A program made the translations under genes and the position numbers. This document shows, piece after piece, positions 33,804-44,000 of a DNA stretch of 64,000 nt. The DNA comes from JAEUJM01 sp041908445 (GTDB lineage: Bacteria; Actinomycetota; Acidimicrobiia; Acidimicrobiales; DATDAH01): assembly GCA_041908445.1 (NCBI GenBank), contig JAYRFK010000119.1:62001-126000 (forward strand), written 5' to 3'. The notes below the pieces were generated by a model, which worked only from the letters and a program-made list of their open reading frames with translations, had not been told where the DNA came from and did no database searches. How positions within the stretch are numbered: the stretch's first letter is position 1; each line of letters opens with the position of its first letter.

Positions 33804-34561
33804 TGGACGCAATGCTCGCGTCCGAGGGCGAGGGCACGGGCCCCCGACTCGTGCTGGTCCACGGGTTCACCCAGACCGCCCGGTGCTGGGGACCGATCGG
33901 CCCCGCCCTGGCCGAGGGCCACGAGGCGGTGCGGGTCGACGCGCCGGGCCACGGCCGGTCCGCCGACGTCCGGGCCGACCTTCCGGCCACGGCCGAGCTG
34001 CTCGCCGGCCTCGGCCCCGCCACCTACCTCGGCTACTCGATGGGCGGGCGCATGTGCCTGGAGACCGCGCTGCGCCACCCGGAGGCAGTGGAGGCCCTGG
34101 TGCTGGTCAGTGCCACCGCCGGCATCGACACCGAGGAGGAGCGGCCCAAGCGCCGGGCCGCCGACGAGGCCCTCGCCGACTGGATCGAGAGCGACGGCGT
34201 CGACCACTTCATCGACCACTGGCTCGGGCTCCCGCTCTTCGCCGGGCTCCCGCCCGAGGCCCGCTTCGAGTCCGAGCGCCGCTCCAACACCGCGGCGGGC
34301 CTGGCCGCCAGCCTGCGGTTGGCCGGGGCGGGGACCCAGTCGCCCTCCTGGGACCGCCTCGCCACCCTCGACATGCCCGTGCTCGTCGTCGCCGGCGCCG
34401 AGGACACCAAGTTCACCGCCCTCGCCCACCGCCTCGCCGAATCGATCGGGGCCAACGCCACCCTCGCCGTCCTCCCCGGCGTCGGCCACACCACCCACCT
34501 CGAGGCCCCCGAGGCCTTCCTGGCGACCGTCCTCCCCTGGCTCGCCGCCCACGCCCCCTGA
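33803..34561 (+). CDS. menH: SHCHC synthase (MenH), alpha/beta-hydrolase
   Basis: A 252-aa alpha/beta-hydrolase. MenH removes pyruvate from SEPHCHC to give 2-succinyl-6-hydroxy-2,4-cyclohexadiene-1-carboxylate. The oxyanion motif LVHGFTQTARCW, DAPGHGRS, the nucleophile elbow LGYSMGGRMCLETALRHP, VLVSATAGI and the late GVGHTTHLEAPEAF with catalytic His fit MenH closely. ATG 33803 is chosen; another ATG follows three codons later. It is convergent with menA. Confidence 0.87.
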   Translation: MDAMLASEGEGTGPRLVLVHGFTQTARCWGPIGPALAEGHEAVRVDAPGHGRSADVRADLPATAELLAGLGPATYLGYSMGGRMCLETALRHPEAVEALVLVSATAGIDTEEERPKRRAADEALADWIESDGVDHFIDHWLGLPLFAGLPPEARFESERRSNTAAGLAASLRLAGAGTQSPSWDRLATLDMPVLVVAGAEDTKFTALAHRLAESIGANATLAVLPGVGHTTHLEAPEAFLATVLPWLAAHAP

Positions 34562-34600
34562 CGCGTCCCCCGGCGTCGCCGATCCCACCCTCCCACTCCC

Positions 34601-34651
34601 TTCTGGTCACGAATTCGCGAGGTACCACCTCGCGTTTCCGGTACCAGAACG
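34601..34651. repeat. dispersed palindromic element, copy 3 (type B), between convergent menH and menA
   Basis: Outer arms TTCTGGT / ACCAGAA (34601-34607, 34643-34649) and inner perfect arms CGCGAGGT / ACCTCGCG (34616-34623, 34627-34634) with a 3-nt loop ACC. It ends 3 bp before the menA stop codon. Likely a two-way terminator. Confidence 0.8.
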
Positions 34652-34654
34652 GGG

Positions 34655-35530
34655 CTAGAGGGAGAGGGCGAGACCGAGGGTGAGGAGGGCGCCGAAGATC
34701 ATCTGGACGCGGCCGGTGGCGCCGAGCACCGGGATGAGGGCGGGGCCGGTGGCGCCGCCGAGCACCTTCTCGACGGGCTTGCGGGCGAAGGGGATCCCGA
34801 TGAACGCGAAGGCGGCGCCGATGGCGGCCAGGCCGGCGATGGGGATCAGGCAGAGGAACGCACCGATGAGCAGGCCCACGTAGAACCACCGGGTGCGGAG
34901 GTCGCCCATCCGCACCGCCAGCGTGATCTTCCCGGACTCGGCGTCGGTCGGGATGTCCCGCAGGTTGTTCACCACGAGCAGCGCCGTGGCGAGGAAGCCG
35001 ACGGGCACGGCACAGCCGACCGCCAGCCAGAAGAGCGACTCGGTCTGCACGTAGGCGGACCCGATCGTCGCCACCAGGCCGAAGAACACGAAGACGAAGA
35101 CCTCGCCGAGCCCGGCGTACCCGTAGGGCCGGGGGCCGCCCGTGTAGAACCAACCCGCTGCGAACGACGCCGCACCGACGACCAGCAGGATCGGGCCCAC
35201 GGCCACGGTCAGCGCCAGGCCGGCGATCGCGGCGACGCCGAACGCGAGGAAGGCGGCCCGCTTCACCGCACCGGGGCTGGCGGCGCCGGACCCCACGAGG
35301 CGCATGGGCCCGACCCGGGTCTCGTTGTCGGTCCCCTTCACGCCGTCGGAGTAGTCGTTGGCGTAGTTGGTCGCGACCTGGATGGCGACGGCCACCACGA
35401 GGGCGGCACCGGCGCGCCACCAGATCAGCCCGCCGTCGACCCGTCCCACCGCCGTGGCGGTGCCGACCGCCACCGGCACCACCGCCGCCGGAAGCGTCCG
35501 CGGACGTGCACCCGCCACCCACTTGTTCAT
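34655..35530 (-). CDS. menA: 1,4-dihydroxy-2-naphthoate polyprenyltransferase
   Basis: A 291-aa integral membrane prenyltransferase that attaches the isoprenoid tail to dihydroxynaphthoate. The first Asp-rich motif is NYANDYSDGVKG and the second lies in LRDIPTDAESGK. About eight to nine hydrophobic helices are visible. ATG 35530, beginning MNKWVAGARPRTLPA as in the family. It is divergent from menE, with only 30 bp between start codons. Confidence 0.93.
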   Translation of the reverse strand: MNKWVAGARPRTLPAAVVPVAVGTATAVGRVDGGLIWWRAGAALVVAVAIQVATNYANDYSDGVKGTDNETRVGPMRLVGSGAASPGAVKRAAFLAFGVAAIAGLALTVAVGPILLVVGAASFAAGWFYTGGPRPYGYAGLGEVFVFVFFGLVATIGSAYVQTESLFWLAVGCAVPVGFLATALLVVNNLRDIPTDAESGKITLAVRMGDLRTRWFYVGLLIGAFLCLIPIAGLAAIGAAFAFIGIPFARKPVEKVLGGATGPALIPVLGATGRVQMIFGALLTLGLALSL

Positions 35531-35548
35531 GGCGCACAGTTCTACCCG

Positions 35549-35554
35549 TACCCT
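35549..35554 (+). promoter_or_regulatory. -10-like element of menE
   Basis: TACCCT, 6 nt before the menE GTG. The whole divergent region to menA is 30 bp, so a leaderless transcript is almost required. Confidence 0.5.
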
Positions 35555-35560
35555 CCTGAC

Positions 35561-36685
35561 GTGCGCGAGTTGGTGGCGGTCGAGGCCGTGAGCACGGTGG
35601 GGGGCGGCGCCTTCGCCGACGTCCTGCGCCGCACCTGGGACGCGGGCGACGCGCTGCTGCCCCTCGACCCCCGCCTCCCCCGTCCCGCGGTCGACCGCCT
35701 CCTCGACCGGCTGCAGCCGACCGTGATCGTGGCCGCCGACGGCACCGTGACCCGCCGTCCCGCCGGCGCCGGCCGCCCCGTCGAGGAGGGCGACGCCGTC
35801 GTCGTCCCCACGAGCGGCTCGACCGGCGAGCCCAAGGGAGTCGTGCTCACGCACGACGCCGTCGAGGTCTCCGCCCTCGCCGTGCACCACGGCCTCGGCA
35901 TCGACCCCGACCGCCACCGCTGGCTCTCCTGCCTCCCCCTCGCCCACATCGCCGGGCTCGCCGTCGTGATGCGGGGCCTGGTGACCGGCACCCCGGTCGT
36001 CGTCCACGGCCGCTTCGACGCCGCTGCGGTCGAGGCCGCCGCCCGGGCCGGCGCCACCCACGCCTCCCTCGTCCCCACCGCCCTCGGCCGCATCGACGCC
36101 TCGCTCTTCGAGCGCATCGTCGTCGGTGGCGCCGCCCCACCTGCCGACCTGCCCCCGAACGTCGTCGCCAGCTACGCGATGACCGAGACGGGCAGCACGG
36201 TCGCCTACGACGGGGTGCCCCTCGAGGGAGTCGAGCTGCGGATCGTCGCCGGCGAAGTGCAGGTGCGGGGCCCGATGCTCCTCCGGGCCTACCGCGACGG
36301 CACCGACCCCAAGGGCCCCGGCGGCTGGCTGCCCACCGGCGACGCCGGCGAGCTCACGGCCGACGGTGTCCTGCGCGTCCACGGCCGCACCGGTGACGTC
36401 ATCGTGAGCGGCGGCGAGAAGGTGTGGCCGGTGCCCGTGGAGGAGGCGCTGCGGGACGCCCCCGGCGTCGCCGACGTGGCCGTGGCCGGCGCCCCTGACC
36501 CCGAGTGGGGCCAGCGGGTCGTGGCCCACGTCGTGCCCGTCGACCCGGCCGCGCCGCCCACCCTCGCGGCCCTGCGCGACCACGTGCGCGCCACCCTGCC
36601 CGCCTACACGGCCCCCCGGGAGCTCGTCCTGCACGACCGGCTCCCCCGCACCGCCCTCGGCAAGATCCGCCGGGGCGAGCTCTGA
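35561..36685 (+). CDS. menE: o-succinylbenzoate-CoA ligase
   Basis: A 374-aa ANL-superfamily ligase that activates o-succinylbenzoate with ATP and CoA. The P-loop is VVVPTSGSTGEPKGVVLTH, followed by LPLAHIAGLAVVMRG, YAMTETGSTVAYDG, WLPTGDAGEL, and the C-terminal lysine motif PRTALGKIRRGEL. It is shorter than most (about 450-490 aa) at the N-terminus, which is common for actinobacterial MenE. GTG start at 35561. menB and menC are not in the window. Confidence 0.92.
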   Translation: MRELVAVEAVSTVGGGAFADVLRRTWDAGDALLPLDPRLPRPAVDRLLDRLQPTVIVAADGTVTRRPAGAGRPVEEGDAVVVPTSGSTGEPKGVVLTHDAVEVSALAVHHGLGIDPDRHRWLSCLPLAHIAGLAVVMRGLVTGTPVVVHGRFDAAAVEAAARAGATHASLVPTALGRIDASLFERIVVGGAAPPADLPPNVVASYAMTETGSTVAYDGVPLEGVELRIVAGEVQVRGPMLLRAYRDGTDPKGPGGWLPTGDAGELTADGVLRVHGRTGDVIVSGGEKVWPVPVEEALRDAPGVADVAVAGAPDPEWGQRVVAHVVPVDPAAPPTLAALRDHVRATLPAYTAPRELVLHDRLPRTALGKIRRGEL

Positions 36686-36694
36686 CCCGCCGGG

Positions 36695-36868
36695 TCAGTC
36701 CACCAGGATCTGGCCCGTGACCGGGAACTCCTTGCGCACGACGAGGCGGCCCTCGCCGCGCTCGGTCTCGTCGTAGCCGAGCTCGGCGTAGCTCTCCTTC
36801 AGCGACTCCAGCTGGCCCTCGGGGATGTCCTCGATGACCAGGTACTCCCAACGCTCCGTGATCCGCAT
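36695..36868 (-). CDS. 57-aa conserved-looking protein of unknown function
   Basis: A short acidic protein: MRITERWEYLVIEDIPEG, then a helical Glu/Leu/Tyr-rich middle (SLKESYAELGYDETERGEG) and RLVVRKEFPVTGQILVD. No domain recognised. It is supported by strong GC third-position codon use and by TAGCCT placed 6 nt before the ATG, exactly as for the neighbouring leaderless genes. It is convergent with menE (9 bp between stops) and divergent from the DUF255 gene. Most gene callers could miss it because of its length. Confidence 0.7.
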   Translation of the reverse strand: MRITERWEYLVIEDIPEGQLESLKESYAELGYDETERGEGRLVVRKEFPVTGQILVD

Positions 36869-36874
36869 GCGCGG

Positions 36875-36880
36875 AGGCTA
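36875..36880 (-). promoter_or_regulatory. -10-like element of the 57-aa gene
   Basis: TAGCCT on the minus strand, 6 nt before the ATG at 36868; leaderless arrangement. Confidence 0.45.
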
Positions 36881-36911
36881 CGACGGCGACGGCGCACGCG
36901 CCCGGCGCTCG

Positions 36912-36917
36912 TAGCCT
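36912..36917 (+). promoter_or_regulatory. -10-like element of the DUF255 gene
   Basis: TAGCCT, 6 nt before the GTG at 36924; leaderless arrangement. Confidence 0.45.
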
Positions 36918-36923
36918 GGCGCC

Positions 36924-38936
<2,013 letters not shown>

Positions 38937-38960
38937 CCTCGCCGCCCCTCCTGCACTGCC

Positions 38961-39011
38961 TCTGGTCACGGATTCGCGAGGTGGTACCTCGCGTTTGCGT
39001 TACCAGAACGG
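38961..39011. repeat. dispersed palindromic element, copy 4 (type B), between convergent genes
   Basis: Same as copy 3 with few changes: outer TCTGGT / ACCAGA (38961-38966, 39002-39007) and inner CGCGAGGT / ACCTCGCG (38975-38982, 38986-38993). The 3-nt loop is GGT where copy 3 has ACC, its complement. It lies between the stops of the DUF255 gene and the ASCH gene. Confidence 0.8.
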
Positions 39012-39035
39012 AGGCGCGGGTGGGGCGGGGGCGGC

Positions 39036-39596
39036 TCAGCGCCGGCGGAGGTAGGCCGCGCCGCGCGGCGAGAGGCGGTAGCCGACCTCCAGGCTCTCGG
39101 TGAGGCCGAGGCGCTTGAGCTTGCGGACGTCGGCCTTGAAGGGCAGGCGCTCACGTCCCACCATGTCGGCGAGGTCGCCGGCGCGGCGGGCGGGGTGGGC
39201 CTCGATCAGGCGCAGGGTCTCGATCGCCCAGTCGCCCATGCGGTCGAGGCGACGGGTCAGGTCGGCCACGTCGTCGGCGGACAGCTCGGCGTCGAGGGGC
39301 AGCGGGTCGATCGGCACCTCGCCCACCCGGTGCAGCTCGATGCGGTGGACCACGTCGTCCTCGGACTCGACGCCGATGGCGGCGAAGAGCGCGGCCCGGT
39401 CCGTCGACCCGCACCGGCGGGCGTCGTCGTCGGTGATGGCCGACGCCGGCACCACGTCGATCGCCGTCACCTCCAGCAGCCCGCCGCCGCTCTTGTAGCG
39501 GCCGCCGACCTTGGCCTGGGGGCGGGTCCAGCGCCGCACGGTCAGCGTGATCGTCCCGTCGCGCAGCCCGTCGTGCAGGGCGTTCGGGAACAGCAT
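39036..39596 (-). CDS. ASCH-domain-like protein with C-terminal winged helix
   Basis: A 186-aa protein. The N-terminal 90 residues (FPNALHDGLRDGTITLTVRR, KVGGRYKSGGGLLEV, ITDDDARRCG) look like an ASCH domain, a fold related to PUA and thought to bind RNA. Residues about 115-186 resemble a winged helix (ETLRLIEAHPARRAGDLADM, LKRLGLTES). So it may bind nucleic acid, but no target is known. ATG 39596 lies 6 bp after the nitroreductase stop, so the two are probably co-transcribed. Confidence 0.65.
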   Translation of the reverse strand: MLFPNALHDGLRDGTITLTVRRWTRPQAKVGGRYKSGGGLLEVTAIDVVPASAITDDDARRCGSTDRAALFAAIGVESEDDVVHRIELHRVGEVPIDPLPLDAELSADDVADLTRRLDRMGDWAIETLRLIEAHPARRAGDLADMVGRERLPFKADVRKLKRLGLTESLEVGYRLSPRGAAYLRRR

Positions 39597-39602
39597 CCCC
39601 CG

Positions 39603-40205
39603 CTACCAGCCGCCGCGGTGGGCGTACTCGGCCAGGCTCGGGCGGCCCCGGCCGGCGGAGCGCCCCGGGCGGTCGTCGCCCCGGCGGTGGCCCAGCGCGA
39701 GGGTCCCGATGGGCTCCAGGTCGGCGGGCACGCCGAGCGTGTCGAGCAGCTCCTCGCGGCCCCGGAAGATCCCGAAGAAGAGCGCACCCAGGCCTTCGTC
39801 CTCGGCGGCCAGCAGCATGCTCATGGCCGCGAAGGCGGTGTCGACCGTCCAGTACGGGGTGGGCCAGGCGTCGGTGCCCTCCCCCAGGCCGGTGCGGGCC
39901 TTGTCCGGCTCGGCGTACCGGGCCACGTAAGCGGCGGGGTCGGCCAGGGGCAGCACCAGCACGGGGGCGTCGAGCAGGTGGGGCCAGCGGAACCCCGGCC
40001 GGCGCTCGGCGGGCAGGGTGACGTCCCAGTAGCGGGCGGTCTGCGTGGGACCCTCCAGCACGACCAGGTGGGTGCCGGCGCTGTTGCCTGCGGCCGGGGC
40101 GCGTCGGCCGGCGTCGAGGACCCGGTCGAGCACGTCGGGCGCGACGGGGTCAGCCAGGAAGGACCGGCACATGCGCCGGCCGGTCAGGACCTCCCGGAGC
40201 TCCAC
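39603..40205 (-). CDS. nitroreductase-family flavoprotein
   Basis: A 200-aa protein of the nitroreductase/FMN fold. The N-terminal RRMCRSFLADPVAPDVLDRV and RRAPAAGNSAGTHLVVL are typical, as is AAMSMLLAAEDEGLGALFFG in the second half. Such enzymes reduce nitro compounds, quinones or flavins with NAD(P)H; the natural substrate is unknown. GTG start at 40205. It lies 15 bp after the unknown gene upstream and is likely part of the same short operon with the ASCH gene. Confidence 0.85.
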   Translation of the reverse strand: MELREVLTGRRMCRSFLADPVAPDVLDRVLDAGRRAPAAGNSAGTHLVVLEGPTQTARYWDVTLPAERRPGFRWPHLLDAPVLVLPLADPAAYVARYAEPDKARTGLGEGTDAWPTPYWTVDTAFAAMSMLLAAEDEGLGALFFGIFRGREELLDTLGVPADLEPIGTLALGHRRGDDRPGRSAGRGRPSLAEYAHRGGW

Positions 40206-40220
40206 CGGGACGCGCCGGGC

Positions 40221-40889
40221 TCAGGCGTACTTGGCGAGGTCTTCGGCCATGGCCCAGCCGAACACCACGAGCGAGTCGCCGCGGTCGGGCTGGTGGTCGG
40301 CGAAGAAGGCGGCCACGTCCGGCGAGATGGACTCCGGCTTGAGGGTCTCGTGGTCGAGCACGCACGGGAAGCTGCCGTCGCCGGTGGCGAGGAAGGTGCG
40401 GTCGTCGTAGCTCTCGAGGTCGATCCCGAAGCGCTTGGCCAGGCGGCGCCCCCAGGCCCGGTCCTCGCCCGAGGGGCGGTAGTCCGGGCGGGGCACGACG
40501 TCGTCGAGGGCCTTGAAGGCCTCGAAGCCCGAGGCGTGGAACAGGCGGGTGCCGACGAGCACGTCCTCGTCGGGGAAGGCCAGCACGGCCCGCCGGAACT
40601 GGTCGGCCATCATGGCCCGCAGCACGGAGTCGCGCTTGGACGTGCGGCGCACGGAGGCGAGCCCGATGAGCACGCTCGGCGTGCCGCCGATGCGCTCGAG
40701 GGTGCTGAAGGAGAAGCCCTTCAGGCGGCTGCCCTCGCGGGACATGGTGATCAGCACCCACTCCTCGGCCTGCTTCGAGAGCAGTCCGGCCTCGAAGCGA
40801 CTGGGCCCGTCGGCGCAGATGTCCGCCATCTCGGCGAGCTCGGCATCGCTCAGTGCGGTGCAGTCCTTGGTCTCAACCTCAATGGCCAT
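40221..40889 (-). CDS. conserved hypothetical protein, possible GNAT-like fold
   Basis: A 222-aa cytosolic protein with no motif I can name with confidence. The order FEAGLLSKQAEEWVLITMS, LKGFSFSTLERIGGTPSVLI, RDSVLRAMMADQFRRAVL and LFHASGFEAFKALDDVVPR resembles the strand-helix pattern of acetyltransferases with a late ASGFEAF turn, but there is no clear acetyl-CoA loop. The C-terminal SPDVAAFFADHQPDRGDSLV is also distinctive. ATG 40889. It leads the operon with the nitroreductase and ASCH genes. Confidence 0.65.
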   Translation of the reverse strand: MAIEVETKDCTALSDAELAEMADICADGPSRFEAGLLSKQAEEWVLITMSREGSRLKGFSFSTLERIGGTPSVLIGLASVRRTSKRDSVLRAMMADQFRRAVLAFPDEDVLVGTRLFHASGFEAFKALDDVVPRPDYRPSGEDRAWGRRLAKRFGIDLESYDDRTFLATGDGSFPCVLDHETLKPESISPDVAAFFADHQPDRGDSLVVFGWAMAEDLAKYA

Positions 40890-41025
40890 GCGCTGCGGAG
40901 CCCCCGATGTGCTGCGGAAACGTTCCCCTCTAGTCCAGCGTGATCCGGGCGATTCCGCAACTCGCGCCCCCGCCGCGGGACAGGAGCCGTGCCGCCCGGG
41001 GCCGGCGTGAGGCCGGCGCGGGCCC

Positions 41026-44000
41026 TCAGACGAGGACCGCGTCGGGCCCCAGGAGGACCCGCAGCTCGGCCAGCAGCACCGTCGACGGGTCGACGCTGTA
41101 GTCGGCGGGGAGCCGCACCGTCTGACGGGGGCCGAGGCGGATGAAGACCTCGGAGTCGCCCGGGTGTTCGTGCAGCAGCGCCTTGAGCTGGTCGACCAGC
41201 GCCGGCTGCAGCCCCGAGCCGTTGAGCGAGATGCGCAGCGCCGGCGCGGTGGTGATGGGCTCGAACACGTCGAGCTCCATGGCGATCACCTTGGGGGTGT
41301 CGTCGCGCTTGTCGACCCGGCCCTTCACGCACAGCACGACGTCGTCCTCGAGCTTGAAGCCGTGCTCCTGCATGGTCTTCGGGAACACCATGACCTCGGT
41401 GGACGAGCGCAGGTCCTCGAGGGTGAACACCGCCATGAGGTCGCCCTTCTTGGTCCACTTCTTCTGAAGGGCGGTGACCACGCCGCCGAAGGTGCGCATG
41501 GCGCCGTCGTCGAGCTCGGGGAGCTCGTCGAGCGACGCGTCCGTGCGCCGCCGCAGCGACGCCTCCGCCCCCATGAGCGGGTGGTCGCTCACGTAGAGCC
41601 CCAGCATCTCCTTCTCGAAGGCGAGCTGCTGGCGCTTGTCGAACACGAGGTCCGGGATCTTCGGGCGCTCGTCGAACCCGCCGCCGCCGGTGTCCGCGGC
41701 GTCGCCGAACAGCGTCATCACCCCCATGTCCCGCTCGCGCCGGCGCGCCACCGTGATGTCGACGATGCGCTCGAACACGGTGAGCAGGCCCTTGCGCGGG
41801 TGGCCCATCGAGTCGAAGGCGCCCGCCTTGATGAGCGACTCGATGGTGCGCTTGTTCAGCACCGCGGTGTCGACCCGCTCGCAGAAGTCGTAGAAGTCGG
41901 TGTAGGGGCCGTTGGCCTCGCGCTCTTCGATGATGAGGCCGACGAGGCCCTCGCCGACGTTGCGGATGGCCGACAGGCCGAAGGGGATGGCGTCGGGCAG
42001 CGGCACCGGGTCGCCGCCCTCCTCGACGGGCGGCGCGGTGCGGTCGACCAGGGCGGTGAAGTTGGACTGGGAGACGTTGACGTCGGGCACCAGCACCGGC
42101 ACGCCGATCTGGCGGCACTCGTTCAGGTAGACCGCGGCCTTCTCCAGCGAGGTCTTGACGCTGGTGAGCAGGGCGGCGAGGTACTCGACCGGGTAGTGCG
42201 CCTTCAGGTAGGCGGTCTGGTAGGCGACCAGGCCGTAGCCGTAGGCGTGGCTCTTGTTGAAGGCGTAGTCGGCGAAGGGCTCGATGATGTCGAACAGGGT
42301 CGTGCCCAGCTCGGGCCCGTAGCCCTCGTTGGTGCAGCCCTCGATGAACTTCTCGCGCTCCTTGGCGATGAGCTCGCGGTTCTTCTTGCCGCACGCCTTC
42401 CGGAGGTTGTCGGCCTCGGCCAGCGAGTAGCCGGCGATGCTCTGCGCGACCCGCATCACCGACTCCTGGTAGATCATCAGCCCGTAGGTGTCGCCCAGGA
42501 TGGGCTCGAGGTCGGCGTGCTCGTAGGCGATGTCCTTGCGGCCGTTCTTGCGGTCCGCGTAGTCGTTGTGCATGTTCGCCGACATGGGGCCCGGCCGGTA
42601 GAGGGCCACGAGGGCGGCGACGTCGTCGAAGCAGGTGGGGGCGAGCGAGCGCATCAGGGCGCGCATCGGGCCGCCCTCCAGCTGGAACACGCCGATCGAG
42701 TCGCCCGCCTGGAGCATGGCGAAGGTCTTCTCGTCGTCGAGGGGCAGGTGGTCGACGTCGAGGTCGACGCCGCGCACGGCCTTGATCAGCTCGACGGTGT
42801 CGGAGATGACGTCGAGGTTGCGCAGGCCGAGGAAGTCCATCTTCAGCAGGCCGAGGTCCTCGACGCCGTGCATCTCGTACTGGGTGACGACCGGGGCGTC
42901 CTCCGGGTCCTGGCCGGACTCGGGCTTGCGCTGGATCGGCAGGTAGTCGGTGAGCTCGTCCTTGGTGATCACCACCGCGGCGGCGTGGATGCCGTCCTGG
43001 CGCCGCAGGTTCTCGAGGCCCCGGGCCACGTCGATGACCGACTTGGCGTCGGCGTCGGTCTCGTAGAGCGAGCGCAGGTCGCCGGCCATCTTGTAGCCGT
43101 CGGTGTACTTCTCGTGCTGGTCGAGGCACGCCCACAGCGGGGTGTCGCGGCCCATGATCAGCGGGGGCATGAGCTTGGCGATCTTGTCGCCCACCACGTA
43201 GGGGTAGCCGAGCACCCGGGCGGCGTCGCGGACCGCGGCCCGGGCCTTGATGGTGGAGAAGGTGACGATCTGGGCCACGTGGGTGCGGCCGTAGCGCTCC
43301 GCCGCGTACCGGATCATCTCGTCCCGGTAGCGGGAGTCGAAGTCCATGTCGATGTCGGGCATCGAGACGCGGGACGGGTTGAGGAAGCGCTCGAAGAGCA
43401 GGTCGTACTTGATGGGGTCGAGGTCGGTGATGCGCAGGCAGTAGGCGACGCAGCAGCCCGCCGCGCTGCCTCGGCCGGGGCCGACCCGGATGCCCGAGTC
43501 TCGGGCGTGGCGGATGAGGTCCCAGGTGATGAGGAAGTACTGGGAGAACCCCATGTCCTGGATGACCTTGAGCTCGTAGGCGATGCGCTCGACGACCTTG
43601 TCGGGCAGCGGGTTGCCCCAGCGCTCGCGCGCGCCCTCGAAGGTGAGGTGCTCGAGGTAGGTGGCGGCGGCGTGCTCGCGCAGCTCGTCGGCCCGGGCGT
43701 CGTCGATGAGGCCGAGCTCGACGCCGGACAGGTCGGGGGCGAACTCGGGGGGCAACGGGAACACGGGGAGCTGGGGCTTGCCGAACTCGATCTCGAGCTC
43801 GCAGCGCTCGGCGATCCAGAGGCTGTTGTCGCAGGCCTCGGGCACCTCGCGGAACAGGTGGCGCATCTCCGCGGCGGACTTGAGGTAGTGGCCGTCGCCG
43901 GTGAACTTGAAGCGGTCGGGGTCGCTGACCAGGGCGCCGGTCTGCACGCAGAGCAGGGCGTCGTGGGCGACCGCGTCCTCGCGGTGGGTGTAGTGGCTGT

